Shown: positions 8,196 through 17,377, numbered from the stretch's first letter. The stretch: 64,000 nucleotides of DNA from Grimontia celer (GCF_900055185.1 NZ_FIZX01000002.1:1244586-1308585); one strand, 5' to 3'. The notes: generated from the sequence alone by a model not told the origin. Numbers and translations: made by a program.

Positions 8196-9591
8196 CCAAT
8201 CACTCTCCAAAACGCAGCGCCATCTGTTCATGCGTTTTGTTCTGGTGCTTGCGCTATGTTTGGTCGTGGTGCAAATCACTATTGCAGTGATGTTAGTTTA
8301 CGGCTCTCACCGCAACGACGTAAAACTACTCAGTTCGATGCAGGCCGAGTATCAGCGAATTATCACCTTCAATGATGATGATAAATTTCTCCATGTCATC
8401 ACCTCCAATCCTCAGCGACTGGAAGAAAACCAAATCGCCATTTTCTGGCAACCCGAGAACCAGCAAGAAGCAAAAAGAATTGGTGGTTTTAATCTGGAAT
8501 CACCGCTCGCGCCCTTGGACACGTTCTTAGCCAACGAACGAAGCTGGATAGCCCAAATCACCAGCACGCCATTTATCTCCCTACCCATGCAGGCAAACAC
8601 AGGAACCTATTGGATGGTGCAGCCAACATTGGTCCATTTCCCAACGGTGTTGAGTGAATGGACAAGAATTGGCATGGCGCTCGCTCTCTTGGCCGTCATC
8701 TGCGCGGGTTTTGTCTGGAAGTTGATCCACTTAACCCTCGCGCCGCTTTTCACCCTGGCTAATCAATTAGATGAAGCCAGTACAGCCTCACTGGACACTT
8801 TATACATTGCCTTTAATGTGTCAGCCGGTAACCAGTCAGGTCAGTTATCAGCGATGAGCCAAAGCATTAACAAACTGCTGACCCGGCTAAGTATGGTTAT
8901 TGAAAGTATGGAAAACACACTTCATGCGATAGCACATGACCTGAGAACGCCTCTCTCTCGTATTCGACTCTCCGCAGAAAGTACGCTTATCAGTGTCAAG
9001 CCCAAAACGGAAACTGAAGAAGCATTAAAATCGGCATTGGCAGACTGTCTTGAATCCTCAGAAATTGCCAGCCAAATGCTGACCACGCTAATGAAAATCA
9101 ATGATGAAGCCGCAGGTAGAAGTTTACCGACATTTCACCACATCGACGTTAAAAGAACCTTAGAAAAAGTGGCTGAGTGGTACGAAGAAGCGGCGGAGGA
9201 AAAATCAGTCACGCTCAGTGTTGAATGCAAACAGGGTCAACAGCTGGTGAGTGACGAAAGCAAATTGATTCAGGTTCTCGTAAACCTTATCGACAATGCC
9301 ATCAAGTTCACGCCGGAAGGAGGAAACGTCGTGCTGGCATATGGAAAAGACGACGAATCTACTCGTATTACGGTAAGTGATACAGGAATGGGGATCGCAG
9401 AGGAACATCAGTCACTGATTTTCTCACGTCTGTTCAGAACAGAACAAAGCCGTTCGACTGAAGGTTATGGACTCGGGCTGTCATTGGCTAAAGCAATCAC
9501 AACGACGATTCAGGGAGATCTGAGTGTTTCCTCAGAATTGGGGAAAGGCAGTATTTTCACGCTCAGCTTTCCACAAAAAAGAGCAGCCTAA
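8173..9591 (+). CDS. Two-component sensor histidine kinase
   Basis: A 472-residue inner-membrane kinase. A first membrane segment at about 19-43 is followed by a roughly 120-residue periplasmic domain with no recognised fold, a second membrane segment at about 163-188, a HAMP linker, and a HisKA domain with HAIAHDLRTPLSR (phosphorylated His255). The ATPase domain has the N box LVNLIDNAIKFTPEGG, SDTGMGIAEEHQ and GYGLGLSLAKAI. The start lies inside the response-regulator gene, so the pair is co-translated. The nearby secreted HbpS-family protein is a possible signal input. Confidence 0.92.
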   Translation: MSSEKSVSQSLSKTQRHLFMRFVLVLALCLVVVQITIAVMLVYGSHRNDVKLLSSMQAEYQRIITFNDDDKFLHVITSNPQRLEENQIAIFWQPENQQEAKRIGGFNLESPLAPLDTFLANERSWIAQITSTPFISLPMQANTGTYWMVQPTLVHFPTVLSEWTRIGMALALLAVICAGFVWKLIHLTLAPLFTLANQLDEASTASLDTLYIAFNVSAGNQSGQLSAMSQSINKLLTRLSMVIESMENTLHAIAHDLRTPLSRIRLSAESTLISVKPKTETEEALKSALADCLESSEIASQMLTTLMKINDEAAGRSLPTFHHIDVKRTLEKVAEWYEEAAEEKSVTLSVECKQGQQLVSDESKLIQVLVNLIDNAIKFTPEGGNVVLAYGKDDESTRITVSDTGMGIAEEHQSLIFSRLFRTEQSRSTEGYGLGLSLAKAITTTIQGDLSVSSELGKGSIFTLSFPQKRAA

Positions 9592-9605
9592 GCTGCTCTT
9601 TTCTT
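9576..9605. terminator. Bidirectional rho-independent terminator after the kinase gene
   Basis: Stem AAGAGCAGC / GCTGCTCTT with the TAA stop codon of the kinase gene in the loop, flanked by an A-run on the left and a T-run on the right. It can serve both the kinase gene and the convergent transporter gene. Confidence 0.8.
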
Positions 9606-9624
9606 CAAACTACTCTTTCGTGAG

Positions 9625-10335
9625 TCAAGCAAGGACACCCTCACCCTTTTCGTTCATTGACTCCTGATGGATAGCCATCAGTTTCTTCGAAGACTCGCTG
9701 ATCATTTTCACTGGTACGGTAGCAAAATAAACCGAAGCCAGAATCACCATCATTGGGTCGGCATACACCGCATATTCTTCCAGACCGCTCATCATCAAAC
9801 CGGCGGCCACCAAGAAACCCAACAACACGGCAGCACTGATCACTGTATCCATCAGCCATTGGCTTGATTCTGCTTTCAGAATCGCTGAAGGACGTTTACC
9901 GGATTGTTTACGAACCGCCATGTAGGTTGCCAGACAACCCACCACGTTGATCACACCAAACACCAGCGCGAAACCTGCGTTCACTTCACGGCCACCGTCG
10001 AACATGGCCTGCATTGCTGAAGCGAATGACACCAGACAAACAATACCCACCACAAGACCTTTAATCAGAACCACCAGCGATTCAATCACTGCGGCCTTGC
10101 GTGCAGAAACTGGCTGCTCATTTTTACCTGATTTCTTCACAGGCTTACGAATGTACATGGTTGCTGCAAGCGCCATCAGAGAAAGAGCCAGACTGACAAG
10201 AGAGTAAGCGCCGTCGAACACAATAACCATAGATCCCGCCCAGACGCCCAGGCCGATACCCATCGCCGCAAAACCTAAACAAGCAAGGGTAGAAAACTTC
10301 AATAAGTTACGTTCTTTCGTATATTCACAAGACAT
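9625..10335 (-). CDS. Cation diffusion facilitator-like membrane transporter
   Basis: About 237 residues with five to six membrane segments in the CDF arrangement. The FDGAYSLVSLALSLMA segment matches the CDF second helix, and SSQWLMDTVISAAVLLGF matches the fifth helix, where the family normally has HxxxD. Here the first ligand position reads W/Q rather than His, and the second Asp of the helix-2 pair is absent, so the metal-binding site is altered. The frame is open from an upstream GTG at 10398, but the ATG at 10335 (MSCEYTKERNLLKFS) has GTGGGG well placed. Substrate is unknown. Confidence 0.75.
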   Translation of the reverse strand: MSCEYTKERNLLKFSTLACLGFAAMGIGLGVWAGSMVIVFDGAYSLVSLALSLMALAATMYIRKPVKKSGKNEQPVSARKAAVIESLVVLIKGLVVGIVCLVSFASAMQAMFDGGREVNAGFALVFGVINVVGCLATYMAVRKQSGKRPSAILKAESSQWLMDTVISAAVLLGFLVAAGLMMSGLEEYAVYADPMMVILASVYFATVPVKMISESSKKLMAIHQESMNEKGEGVLA

Positions 10336-10579
10336 AAATCCCCACAAAGTGACAAAAATTTTGACAGTAGCGAGAATAACCAAACCACCTCTTACCATTT
10401 AGCGCAGTTCTTATTGGCCTAAAACAGCCGTTTATATGAGGTAATTTGGGTATTCCTTAACGCTCTGGAAACACAATAACCGCTTTGGACAAAATCAAAG
10501 AGTTGCTGAGCGACAACTTTTTCGTCACCAGGTCTTTTCACTGAAATATTTAGGCGTAGAATCAATTTCCACAGGATTG

Positions 10580-11482
10580 ATGAAACGGTATGCAGATATG
10601 CGTAGTAGCCAAATAGAAATGTTTCTGACAGCGGTAGAAGAAGGCTCGATTGCCGGCGCTGCCCGTGAACTCGATAAAAGCCGTACCACAGTGAGTGCAG
10701 CGATCAGCGCATTGGAAGACAGCTTAGGCGTGGAATTGCTTTCCAGATCTGGCAACAGCGTGAAACTCACAGATGTGGGCCGCATGGTACATGACGATTG
10801 TGAACGCATGTTGCAAGCCGCCGTGGATATCGAGGCCAAATGTCGACAATTCGAAAGCGGTATTGAATCTGCACTTCGCATTGGTCGTGACGACGCTCTG
10901 CCTGAATCTTTTTGGCGCTCCACCATGCGCGAAATCCAGCAGCAATTCCCTGATTCCAGCGTTTCAATTTACGTAGCTCCGCCGCCAGAGCTTTACGAAA
11001 TGGTCGATGAAAACATGGTGGATGTCGCCTTTGGCCTCTTGCCTGAAACCCGCGCGTTCGGTCGAATCAATTCAAAAAAGCTCGGTCAGGTCCGCATGAT
11101 GTCTGTGGTACGAAAAGATCATCCACTGGCGTCTATGAAACGTATTCAACGTGCAGATCTCGAACGCTACACCGAAATCACCCTTGCTTACGTGGATGAT
11201 GAAGGCCTGAAAGCGCTTGATCCAATCTCACCCCACTACATCGCGTTGCCTTTTTACGAGCACCTCCGCGATGCAGTTTTGGACGGTTCAGGTTGGTCAA
11301 ATGTGCCATCTATGCTGTTGAGGAAGTATCTTCGTAGTGGCACCTTGCAGGTCATGCGCCACTCCAACGCGATGCAATGGCAACCTTATGGTGAAATCAC
11401 CGCCATGGATGCACGTGGTGGCGCACTCACAGCATGGCTTTCAGATAGACTGGAAAACTTCCTTGTCGCTGACGCTGAGTAA
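10580..11482 (+). CDS. LysR-family transcriptional regulator
   Basis: About 300 residues. The N-terminal helix-turn-helix is clear (MFLTAVEEGSIAGAARELDKSRTTVSAAISALEDSLGVELLSR) and is followed by a LysR effector-binding domain (RIGRDDALPESFWRSTMREIQQQFP and onward). Possible starts are TTG 10577, ATG 10580 and ATG 10598; the ATG at 10580 is chosen because it follows AGGA. It is divergent from the CDF-like gene and lies about 95 bp upstream of the M14 peptidase gene, so either could be a target. Confidence 0.88.
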   Translation: MKRYADMRSSQIEMFLTAVEEGSIAGAARELDKSRTTVSAAISALEDSLGVELLSRSGNSVKLTDVGRMVHDDCERMLQAAVDIEAKCRQFESGIESALRIGRDDALPESFWRSTMREIQQQFPDSSVSIYVAPPPELYEMVDENMVDVAFGLLPETRAFGRINSKKLGQVRMMSVVRKDHPLASMKRIQRADLERYTEITLAYVDDEGLKALDPISPHYIALPFYEHLRDAVLDGSGWSNVPSMLLRKYLRSGTLQVMRHSNAMQWQPYGEITAMDARGGALTAWLSDRLENFLVADAE

Positions 11483-11577
11483 ATAATCAACAAACGCGCG
11501 AATCACTCGCGATTTTAGTTGCCCGATAAGGTATCGCAGCTAATATCAACCAATTAAACAGGAGGACAGTACCAAGC

Positions 11578-12492
11578 ATGTCAAACGCATACCCGATCGG
11601 AACACCAGGTCAACCTTGGGGCAAAGAAGAAAGAACTCAGTGGCTGCACACCGTCAGCATTAAACGCAGCTATCAGGAAGAAGTGCTGAGCAAAATCAAC
11701 GCGCTGAAAGACCGTTTTGATGTCGAGCAATATGGCGCACTTTCATACAACGCAGCACGTTACCCGCAGTTCGGTATTCGTAGCCGCAATTTCGATGCTT
11801 CCAAACCAACCATTCTGATCACAGGTGGCGTTCATGGTTACGAAACCAGCGGTGTTCATGGTGCACTGAAGTTTCTTGATACAGAAGCGCTAAACTACAC
11901 AGAGCATTTCAACCTGGTAGTAGCTCCTTGTGTCAGCCCTTGGGGTTACGAAACCATCAACCGATGGAACCCCCAAACCGTCGACCCTAACCGCTCATTC
12001 TATGAAAACAGCCCTTCAGAAGAAGCGGCCAATGTGATGGCTTGGGTAAAAGGCCTGGGTGTTGAAATCTTCACCCATATTGACCTGCACGAAACCACCG
12101 ACACCGACGAATCTGAATTCCGCCCTGCACTGGCAGCTCGCGACGGCAAAGAATACGAGCCAGATACGGTGCCAGACGGTTTCTACACTGTTGGTGATAC
12201 TGACATGCCCAACACTGAATTCCAGACCGCAATCATTAATGAAGTGCGCAAAGTCACTCACATTGCGCCAGCCGACGAAAACGGCAACATCATTGGAACA
12301 CCGGTTGAGCAGGAAGGCGTAATTAATTACCCAACTAAGAAATTGGGCTTGTGTAGTGGCTTCACCAATTGCCAATACGGTACGACCACAGAAGTGTACC
12401 CAGACAGCCCGAAAGTGACCGACGAAGAATGTAACGACGCGCAGGTTGCTGCTGTTCGCGGCGCATTGAACTACCTGCTTTCTGTTCAATAA
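11578..12492 (+). CDS. M14-family zinc metallocarboxypeptidase
   Basis: A 304-residue cytoplasmic protein without a signal peptide. Zinc ligands of the M14 fold are visible: HGYE (His86, Glu89) in ILITGGVHGYETSGVHGAL, and His171 in THIDLHETTD. A TTTEVYP segment near residue 272 supplies the likely catalytic Glu. Short members of this family cleave C-terminal residues from small peptides or amidated substrates; the true substrate is not evident. A strong ribosome-binding site (GGAGGA) precedes the ATG. It is probably controlled by the adjacent LysR gene (inference). Confidence 0.85.
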   Translation: MSNAYPIGTPGQPWGKEERTQWLHTVSIKRSYQEEVLSKINALKDRFDVEQYGALSYNAARYPQFGIRSRNFDASKPTILITGGVHGYETSGVHGALKFLDTEALNYTEHFNLVVAPCVSPWGYETINRWNPQTVDPNRSFYENSPSEEAANVMAWVKGLGVEIFTHIDLHETTDTDESEFRPALAARDGKEYEPDTVPDGFYTVGDTDMPNTEFQTAIINEVRKVTHIAPADENGNIIGTPVEQEGVINYPTKKLGLCSGFTNCQYGTTTEVYPDSPKVTDEECNDAQVAAVRGALNYLLSVQ

Positions 12493-12519
12493 CAGACACT
12501 TCTAACGCACTTCATAATC

Positions 12520-12547
12520 GCACTCCTTCAATATTGAAGGGGTGTGC
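12520..12547. terminator. Palindromic hairpin after the peptidase gene
   Basis: Perfect 16-bp palindrome CCTTCAATATTGAAGG at 12525-12540, extended by GCAC/GTGTGC. A T-run is weak (TCTT), so it may be a terminator or a stabilising 3' hairpin. Confidence 0.45.
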
Positions 12548-12619
12548 TCTTGCCAATGAGACGGCACAGCTATAAATCTTCTCGCTACACTGCCATTTTA
12601 CCCAAGGATGGTGGTGAAA

Positions 12620-13021
12620 ATGCCCAAGAACAAAAATACGTCTAAAATCATTCACTTTATGGAAAACTGCGTGCTGGTACTGATTGTGATCGCCACAATC
12701 TATGCCATTGGCGAGGAAATCCATTTAGTCATCGTTAACCGCACCGTATCAGTCGGCGATCTTCTGCTGATGTTCATCTACCTCGAAGTGCTTGCCATGG
12801 TGCATAGCTTCTTCGAATCAGGGAAAGTACCCGTCCGCATGCCCCTCTATATCGGGATAGTTGCACTGGCGCGTTACCTTATCCTCGACATGAAAAACAT
12901 GGATGATTGGCGGATCCTCTCCATCACAATTGCAGGTCTTATCCTCGCGATCACCGTGTTTGTCATCCGAATCGGCCATATCAAATTCCCCTACCCCAAA
13001 GTACCGGGTGGTGAGGAGTAG
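12620..13021 (+). CDS. PsiE-like phosphate-starvation-inducible membrane protein
   Basis: A 133-residue protein with four membrane segments. It shows the PsiE family pattern: a leading ENCVLVLIVIATIYAIGEEI helix, LLMFIYLEVLAMVHSFFESGKVPVRMPLYIGIVALARYLIL, then a final helix and a short basic tail. PsiE proteins are induced by phosphate or carbon starvation in enteric bacteria, and their biochemical role is not established. Of two in-frame ATGs (12608 and 12620), the second is better placed after AAGGATGGTGGTGA. It stands alone, with no Pho box recognised. Confidence 0.82.
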   Translation: MPKNKNTSKIIHFMENCVLVLIVIATIYAIGEEIHLVIVNRTVSVGDLLLMFIYLEVLAMVHSFFESGKVPVRMPLYIGIVALARYLILDMKNMDDWRILSITIAGLILAITVFVIRIGHIKFPYPKVPGGEE

Positions 13022-13117
13022 AAAAACGCCTTTTCTGATCGAGTTCGCTCGCATAGCCACTAGGCCGTATTGAAACCTTTATGTGGCTATGCATAACTGA
13101 TTTTTCTTAATCCACGC

Positions 13118-13385
13118 TAGGGGCTGTTGACCTTTGGTGATGATTTTTGCAGCAGTTTGTGGGGATTTTATGCACGGCAGAGGCTTCGATGTGTAGCTAG
13201 CCTACATGAGAAGCCGATAACGCAGCAGAAATTCACCACAAACGCTGCCCGAAGGGTTCTGCCCTAAGCGTTTTATGCTTTGTTGAGGTGTATTTGCTTA
13301 GAATAACTAGGCGGCACACACCTCGCCGCGCCTAAAACGCTTATGGCTAGAACAAAATTTAACCACCAAAAGTCAACAGCCCCTA
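13118..13385. mobile_element. MITE-like element with 22-bp terminal inverted repeats and internal hairpin
   Basis: The left end TAGGGGCTGTTGACCTTTGG at 13118 matches the reverse complement of the right end at 13364-13385 with one mismatch in about 22 positions. Nested inside is a second inverted repeat (GTTCT..TAAGCGTTTTA near 13258 and TAAAACGCTTATGGCTAGAAC near 13332), giving a long imperfect hairpin. There is no coding potential. The flanking TA suggests a TA target. A deleted copy with the same end sequence is present at 54673-54708. Confidence 0.6.
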
Positions 13386-13421
13386 TCCACTCAACAAGGC
13401 TAAATAAAAGAAAAATCATTG

Positions 13422-13937
13422 ATGAATGTTTTGGTAAGGAATGCATCGCTCCAGGATGTCAGTAACATTGCCCAAATCCATGTTGACGCATGGATACAGA
13501 CTTATGAAGGACTCATTCCTGAAGACTACATAAAAGCCCAAACACTCGAAAAGCGTGAAGCCTTATGGCGTAAAATCATCAGCAAAAATCTCGCACATGT
13601 CCTCGTCGCCGAGCAAAACCACAGCTTGATTGGTTTCGCGAGTTTTGGACAAGATGTTGATTCACCAACGCCAAATAGCTACGAATTAACAAGCATCTAT
13701 TTATTGCCACAGGCCACAGGCCGGGGCGTAGGAAAAGCGCTCTATAGTGAGTGCGAGAAAAGGCTTCAGCATCTTCAAGCTGAGTCGGTTTCACTATGGG
13801 TATTGGATACAAACCATCGAGCAATCAACTTTTACAACAAGCTTGGTTTTGAAGCGACAGGGAAATCCAACAAGGAACGCAGCGGGAATATCACACTGAA
13901 TGATTTAGAAATGGTCAAACGGCTAGATATCTCTTGA
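13422..13937 (+). CDS. GNAT-family N-acetyltransferase
   Basis: A 171-residue acetyltransferase. It has the N-terminal IHVDAWIQTYEGLIPEDYI segment common in the YobR/PhiP-like GNAT group, the acetyl-CoA motif A LTSIYLLPQATGRGVGKAL (Q/RxxGxG/A), and motif B LWVLDTNHRAINFYNKLGFEATG. The substrate cannot be inferred. It begins immediately after the MITE-like element, and the ATG at 13422 has only a weak ribosome-binding site. A second GNAT gene follows. Confidence 0.85.
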   Translation: MNVLVRNASLQDVSNIAQIHVDAWIQTYEGLIPEDYIKAQTLEKREALWRKIISKNLAHVLVAEQNHSLIGFASFGQDVDSPTPNSYELTSIYLLPQATGRGVGKALYSECEKRLQHLQAESVSLWVLDTNHRAINFYNKLGFEATGKSNKERSGNITLNDLEMVKRLDIS

Positions 13938-13975
13938 GAAATTCGTTGCAAAGCCCTGAGCCAAAAGGAAATGTA

Positions 13976-14413
13976 ATGCAAATTAACCTCCGCAAAGCCA
14001 CTGAATCTGACATGGATTTTCTTTTCGAACTCAGAGACTTGACGATGCGAAAGTACCTCGAACAAGTCGGTATGCCAACGTCCAGAGAGAATTACGAAGC
14101 ACGGATTCGCTACCAGTTCGACTGCGCACAAATCATCGAGTTTTCAGGCAAGCGGATAGGATTGCTGAAAGCGACTTATTCCCCCGAGGAGAATATTTGG
14201 AAACTGGTTCAAATTCAGATTCACCCTGACTATCAAGGCAGAGGTATTGGGGAACGTATAATTAAAAACCTGTTGGGTGTTGTTAAAGAAACCAATGCGA
14301 CTGTCCAATTGAGTGTTATCAAAAGCAATCCAGCACAACAACTCTACTCAAAGCTTGGCTTTATTCGTGCTGATGAACTTGAACAAGAATTCATAATGAT
14401 ATGTAAGCCATAA
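13976..14413 (+). CDS. GNAT-family N-acetyltransferase
   Basis: A 145-residue acetyltransferase with motif A LVQIQIHPDYQGRGIGERIIKNLL and motif B LSVIKSNPAQQLYSKLGFI. The frame extends upstream to a TTG at 13934, but the ATG at 13976 follows AAGGAAA at good spacing and begins MQINLRKATESDMDFLFELRD, the usual GNAT start. It probably shares a transcript with the preceding GNAT gene (38-bp gap). Substrate unknown. Confidence 0.85.
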   Translation: MQINLRKATESDMDFLFELRDLTMRKYLEQVGMPTSRENYEARIRYQFDCAQIIEFSGKRIGLLKATYSPEENIWKLVQIQIHPDYQGRGIGERIIKNLLGVVKETNATVQLSVIKSNPAQQLYSKLGFIRADELEQEFIMICKP

Positions 14414-14524
14414 TTCGTGCTTAATTCTTTATTAGCGCCTTTTATTTACCTAGCCACACAAACTAACCAACTCGAATTTGAAGCGCCTTCTGAATTTAAG
14501 CTTATAATTCTTTTATACACTTGA

Positions 14525-14704
14525 CTTCCACCTCAAAAATATCCACCAAATTATTCACCCAATCAAAGTGATGCCCCTCATTTACTGTATGGAATAGTAG
14601 GCAAAAACTTAACTGAACTAGCGGAAGGAAAAGCCAACTACTACAGGACATTATCTCTAGATAGACTCTATGGCGACAAGAATCCGAGCATCAATGAGTC
14701 ATGA
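14525..14704 (+). pseudogene. Possible gene remnant, open frame without a start codon
   Basis: Sixty codons are open between a TGA at 14522 and a TGA at 14702, with protein-like composition (..HLLYGIVGKNLTELAEGK.. then ..LDRLYGDKNPSINES) but no ATG or GTG at its head. It could be the tail of a lost gene. The rest of 14414-14952 is A/T-rich and shows nothing else recognisable. Confidence 0.25.
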
Positions 14705-14952
14705 AACCATTTAATTCAACTGCTTATATAGACAATCAAGTATAAGCCCCCTTTGATTAAAATAAGTTATCACCGTCAATTAGAATAATTTTCCACCTTT
14801 AAAAGTTTAAAAACCATAATTTACAACCCAATGCTTTATTAGTGAAACACCGATGAGTTTAAACCTCGTTCTCAAATTAAAAACAAGATTTTTTCACTTC
14901 GATTGTTAATTTAAACCCTCTACATTAGGACAATAATAATCAGGAAGAAAAT

Positions 14953-17304
14953 ATGTCTTCAACTATGTTGGGTTCTACAGATAACTCATCGAAAACCAGT
15001 GATGAGACTTCAGCGCAACCACAATTTCTCTATTCAGCGGATACCCCACTCTCTCAGTCCGGTACTGAAGGTGTCGATGCCATCGAAGGCACCGATGGTA
15101 ACGATTTCTTATATGGACTCGGTGGCTCCGATTTACTATCTGGTAATGCTGGAGATGACTTCATTGATGGTGGAGCAGGCAACGATAGCATCCGTGGTGG
15201 GTCAGGAAATGACCAAGCTTATGGCGGCGAAGGAAATGACCAAATCACAAATAGCGAAAAGGCTGTCGGCGGTAAGGGCAACGACATGTTAATCGGCAAT
15301 GTCGACGCTAGCTACACTTTGATAGGCGGCGCTGGCAGAGATTGGATTGAAGGTTATGGAAACGACACGCTCCGCGGTGGCTCAGATAACGACGTTCTGA
15401 TCAGCCTAGGGAACCAGGACAAAGCATTAGGTGGCACGGGAGACGATGCGTTACTTGTTGTCGGTAGCCTCGGTCAGGGCACCCGCCTTTGGGGCGGTGA
15501 TGGTAATGACTTACTGGCTGGTAACTTCAACGACCAAATGCTCTTCGGTGGTTCAGGCAGCGATACTTTCTTCTTTGGAGCTAACGTCTTAAATAGAGAT
15601 TTGTACTTTGCCTTAGAAAAAGGTACCGATATTTCGATAAGCTCAGGCCACGATCGAATTGTTGATTTCGAACTCGATAAAGACGTGATCAGTATCGATA
15701 ATCAAATTGCCTCGGATTTTAGCGAACTGCAGATCGACCAGGTAGGTATGACTACTGTCATCACGCTTTCTGAAGATTCAACAATCACCTTAAATAACAC
15801 TGATGCGACTTCTCTGACTTCTGCACACTTTTCGTTTAATGACGCCATCGATCACAGTGGTATGGTGAGCTATTCACAAAATGCCATTGATAGGTTCTTA
15901 GCGTTTCGCTCAACCGACAATCAATTCGTCGAGACTCAGTCAGGGATTAGAGGCCCCAGAGAATTTCGTTATACAGATGCAGGTGACGGTAATGATACAT
16001 TTTCTGGTTCAAGAGTTACTACGGGAGGATCAGGTGAAGACACTTTTGTTTTTTACGTATACGAAGACAACAATAATACCTCGCCGATACATATCACAGA
16101 CTTTCAAGTCGGTATCGACAGTCTTCGCTTTACTGCCTTCTCGAATACACAGAATTTGAATGTTGACGCCTCGGCATATGATATCGACGTGACTCAAGAT
16201 GGCGATAACGCAATTTTATCGGTCAATGGGCAAACGTATATCCTTATGGGTGTAGATGCTTCAGCTTTCTCTATCGAAAATGATATGTCATTCAACATAC
16301 GTTCATTAAGCAATGCACACAATGTCCTTGTGGGAGGAGATGGTGATGACACGCTATATGACCATTCCGGTAACAACAAGCTCAGTGGCGGAAAAGGTGA
16401 TGATATACTCATTGGTGGCGAAAATGGCGATGTCCTGAAAGGAGAAGATGGGAACGACATTCTTGTCGCGGGAGAAGATAGCTCAAGTGGTTACAACAAC
16501 GACATATTGATTGGCGGCAACGGTGATGATCAGCTTTTCGCTGGCTTGGGTAGTGATACCTTAACTGGCGGTCAGGGTGCAGATACTTTCTACATCGGTG
16601 GTTGGCTTGGTTACACCACAGGGATTGGAAATACAGAGTTTGTCATTACCGATAAACTGGTTTCGAGCGACTATGACCACAAAATCCGAGATTTCACCAG
16701 TGAAGACGCTTTGGTGATTTCTCACCGCATGTACAATACCCAAGACATTGATCTGTCCTCATTGCAATTCGCTCAATCTGGTTCTGACACTGTCATCGAT
16801 ATCGCCGAAGGTCAATCTGTGACACTACTGAATACAGATATCTCGGAGTTAACCTCTGAGAATACTGAGTTCATCCTGAAAGCCCGTAACGTTGTTGGTA
16901 CTGACTTCAATGATCATATAGAAGGTCACTCTGGAGACGGAAGTGCGTTAGAGGGCGGGAAAGGCAATGACACGCTGCAAGGAAGTAGGTTCAATGATTT
17001 GCTGACCGGGGGAGAAGGCAGTGACACCTTCATGTTCCATCATAACCGTCATTACAGGGAAGAGTTCATCAAGAACGACTTCGGACACGACACCATTACA
17101 GATTTTGACGTGAATGAAGACTTCATTGCATTCAAGCTTCATGAAGCAACACTGGATTACAGTCAGCTGCAAATTTCCCAGCAAGGTACCAACACGGTCA
17201 TCGAAGCAACGGTAGATAACGCTTCGAATGAAGAGCCATTTACCATCACATTGAATAACACTGACGCTACGTACCTCACAGCAGATCACTTTATATTCGG
17301 TTAA
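14953..17304 (+). CDS. RTX-type hemolysin calcium-binding repeat protein
   Basis: A 783-residue acidic protein built from RTX nonapeptides (GGxGxDxxx). Dense blocks lie at about residues 43-115 (GTDGNDFLYGLGGSDLLSG..GGEGNDQITN), 130-210, 455-540 and 640-680. Blocks alternate with beta-rich segments ending in a DxITDFxxxxD.. pattern and in repeated NNTDATxLTxxHFxF motifs (near residues 280 and 770). This resembles the calcium-binding roll of serralysin and other type I-secreted proteins. No catalytic domain and no Sec signal is seen, so export would rely on a C-terminal type I signal; no type I exporter genes are in the window. AGGAAGA precedes the ATG. Confidence 0.88.
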   Translation: MSSTMLGSTDNSSKTSDETSAQPQFLYSADTPLSQSGTEGVDAIEGTDGNDFLYGLGGSDLLSGNAGDDFIDGGAGNDSIRGGSGNDQAYGGEGNDQITNSEKAVGGKGNDMLIGNVDASYTLIGGAGRDWIEGYGNDTLRGGSDNDVLISLGNQDKALGGTGDDALLVVGSLGQGTRLWGGDGNDLLAGNFNDQMLFGGSGSDTFFFGANVLNRDLYFALEKGTDISISSGHDRIVDFELDKDVISIDNQIASDFSELQIDQVGMTTVITLSEDSTITLNNTDATSLTSAHFSFNDAIDHSGMVSYSQNAIDRFLAFRSTDNQFVETQSGIRGPREFRYTDAGDGNDTFSGSRVTTGGSGEDTFVFYVYEDNNNTSPIHITDFQVGIDSLRFTAFSNTQNLNVDASAYDIDVTQDGDNAILSVNGQTYILMGVDASAFSIENDMSFNIRSLSNAHNVLVGGDGDDTLYDHSGNNKLSGGKGDDILIGGENGDVLKGEDGNDILVAGEDSSSGYNNDILIGGNGDDQLFAGLGSDTLTGGQGADTFYIGGWLGYTTGIGNTEFVITDKLVSSDYDHKIRDFTSEDALVISHRMYNTQDIDLSSLQFAQSGSDTVIDIAEGQSVTLLNTDISELTSENTEFILKARNVVGTDFNDHIEGHSGDGSALEGGKGNDTLQGSRFNDLLTGGEGSDTFMFHHNRHYREEFIKNDFGHDTITDFDVNEDFIAFKLHEATLDYSQLQISQQGTNTVIEATVDNASNEEPFTITLNNTDATYLTADHFIFG

Positions 17305-17337
17305 TCCGTGAGCCTCACTTTGACGTCACTTAGGAAG

Positions 17338-17364
17338 ATCCCACGCAATCGCGTGGGATTTTTT
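17338..17364 (+). terminator. Rho-independent terminator after the RTX gene
   Basis: Nine-base perfect stem ATCCCACGC / GCGTGGGAT, loop AATC, then a run of T. Confidence 0.9.
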
Positions 17365-17377
17365 ATGGAGCGCAGTT

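Noticed and set aside
12016-12489. 157-codon minus-strand frame inside the M14 peptidase gene
   Set aside because: Antisense shadow of a gene with clear M14 motifs.
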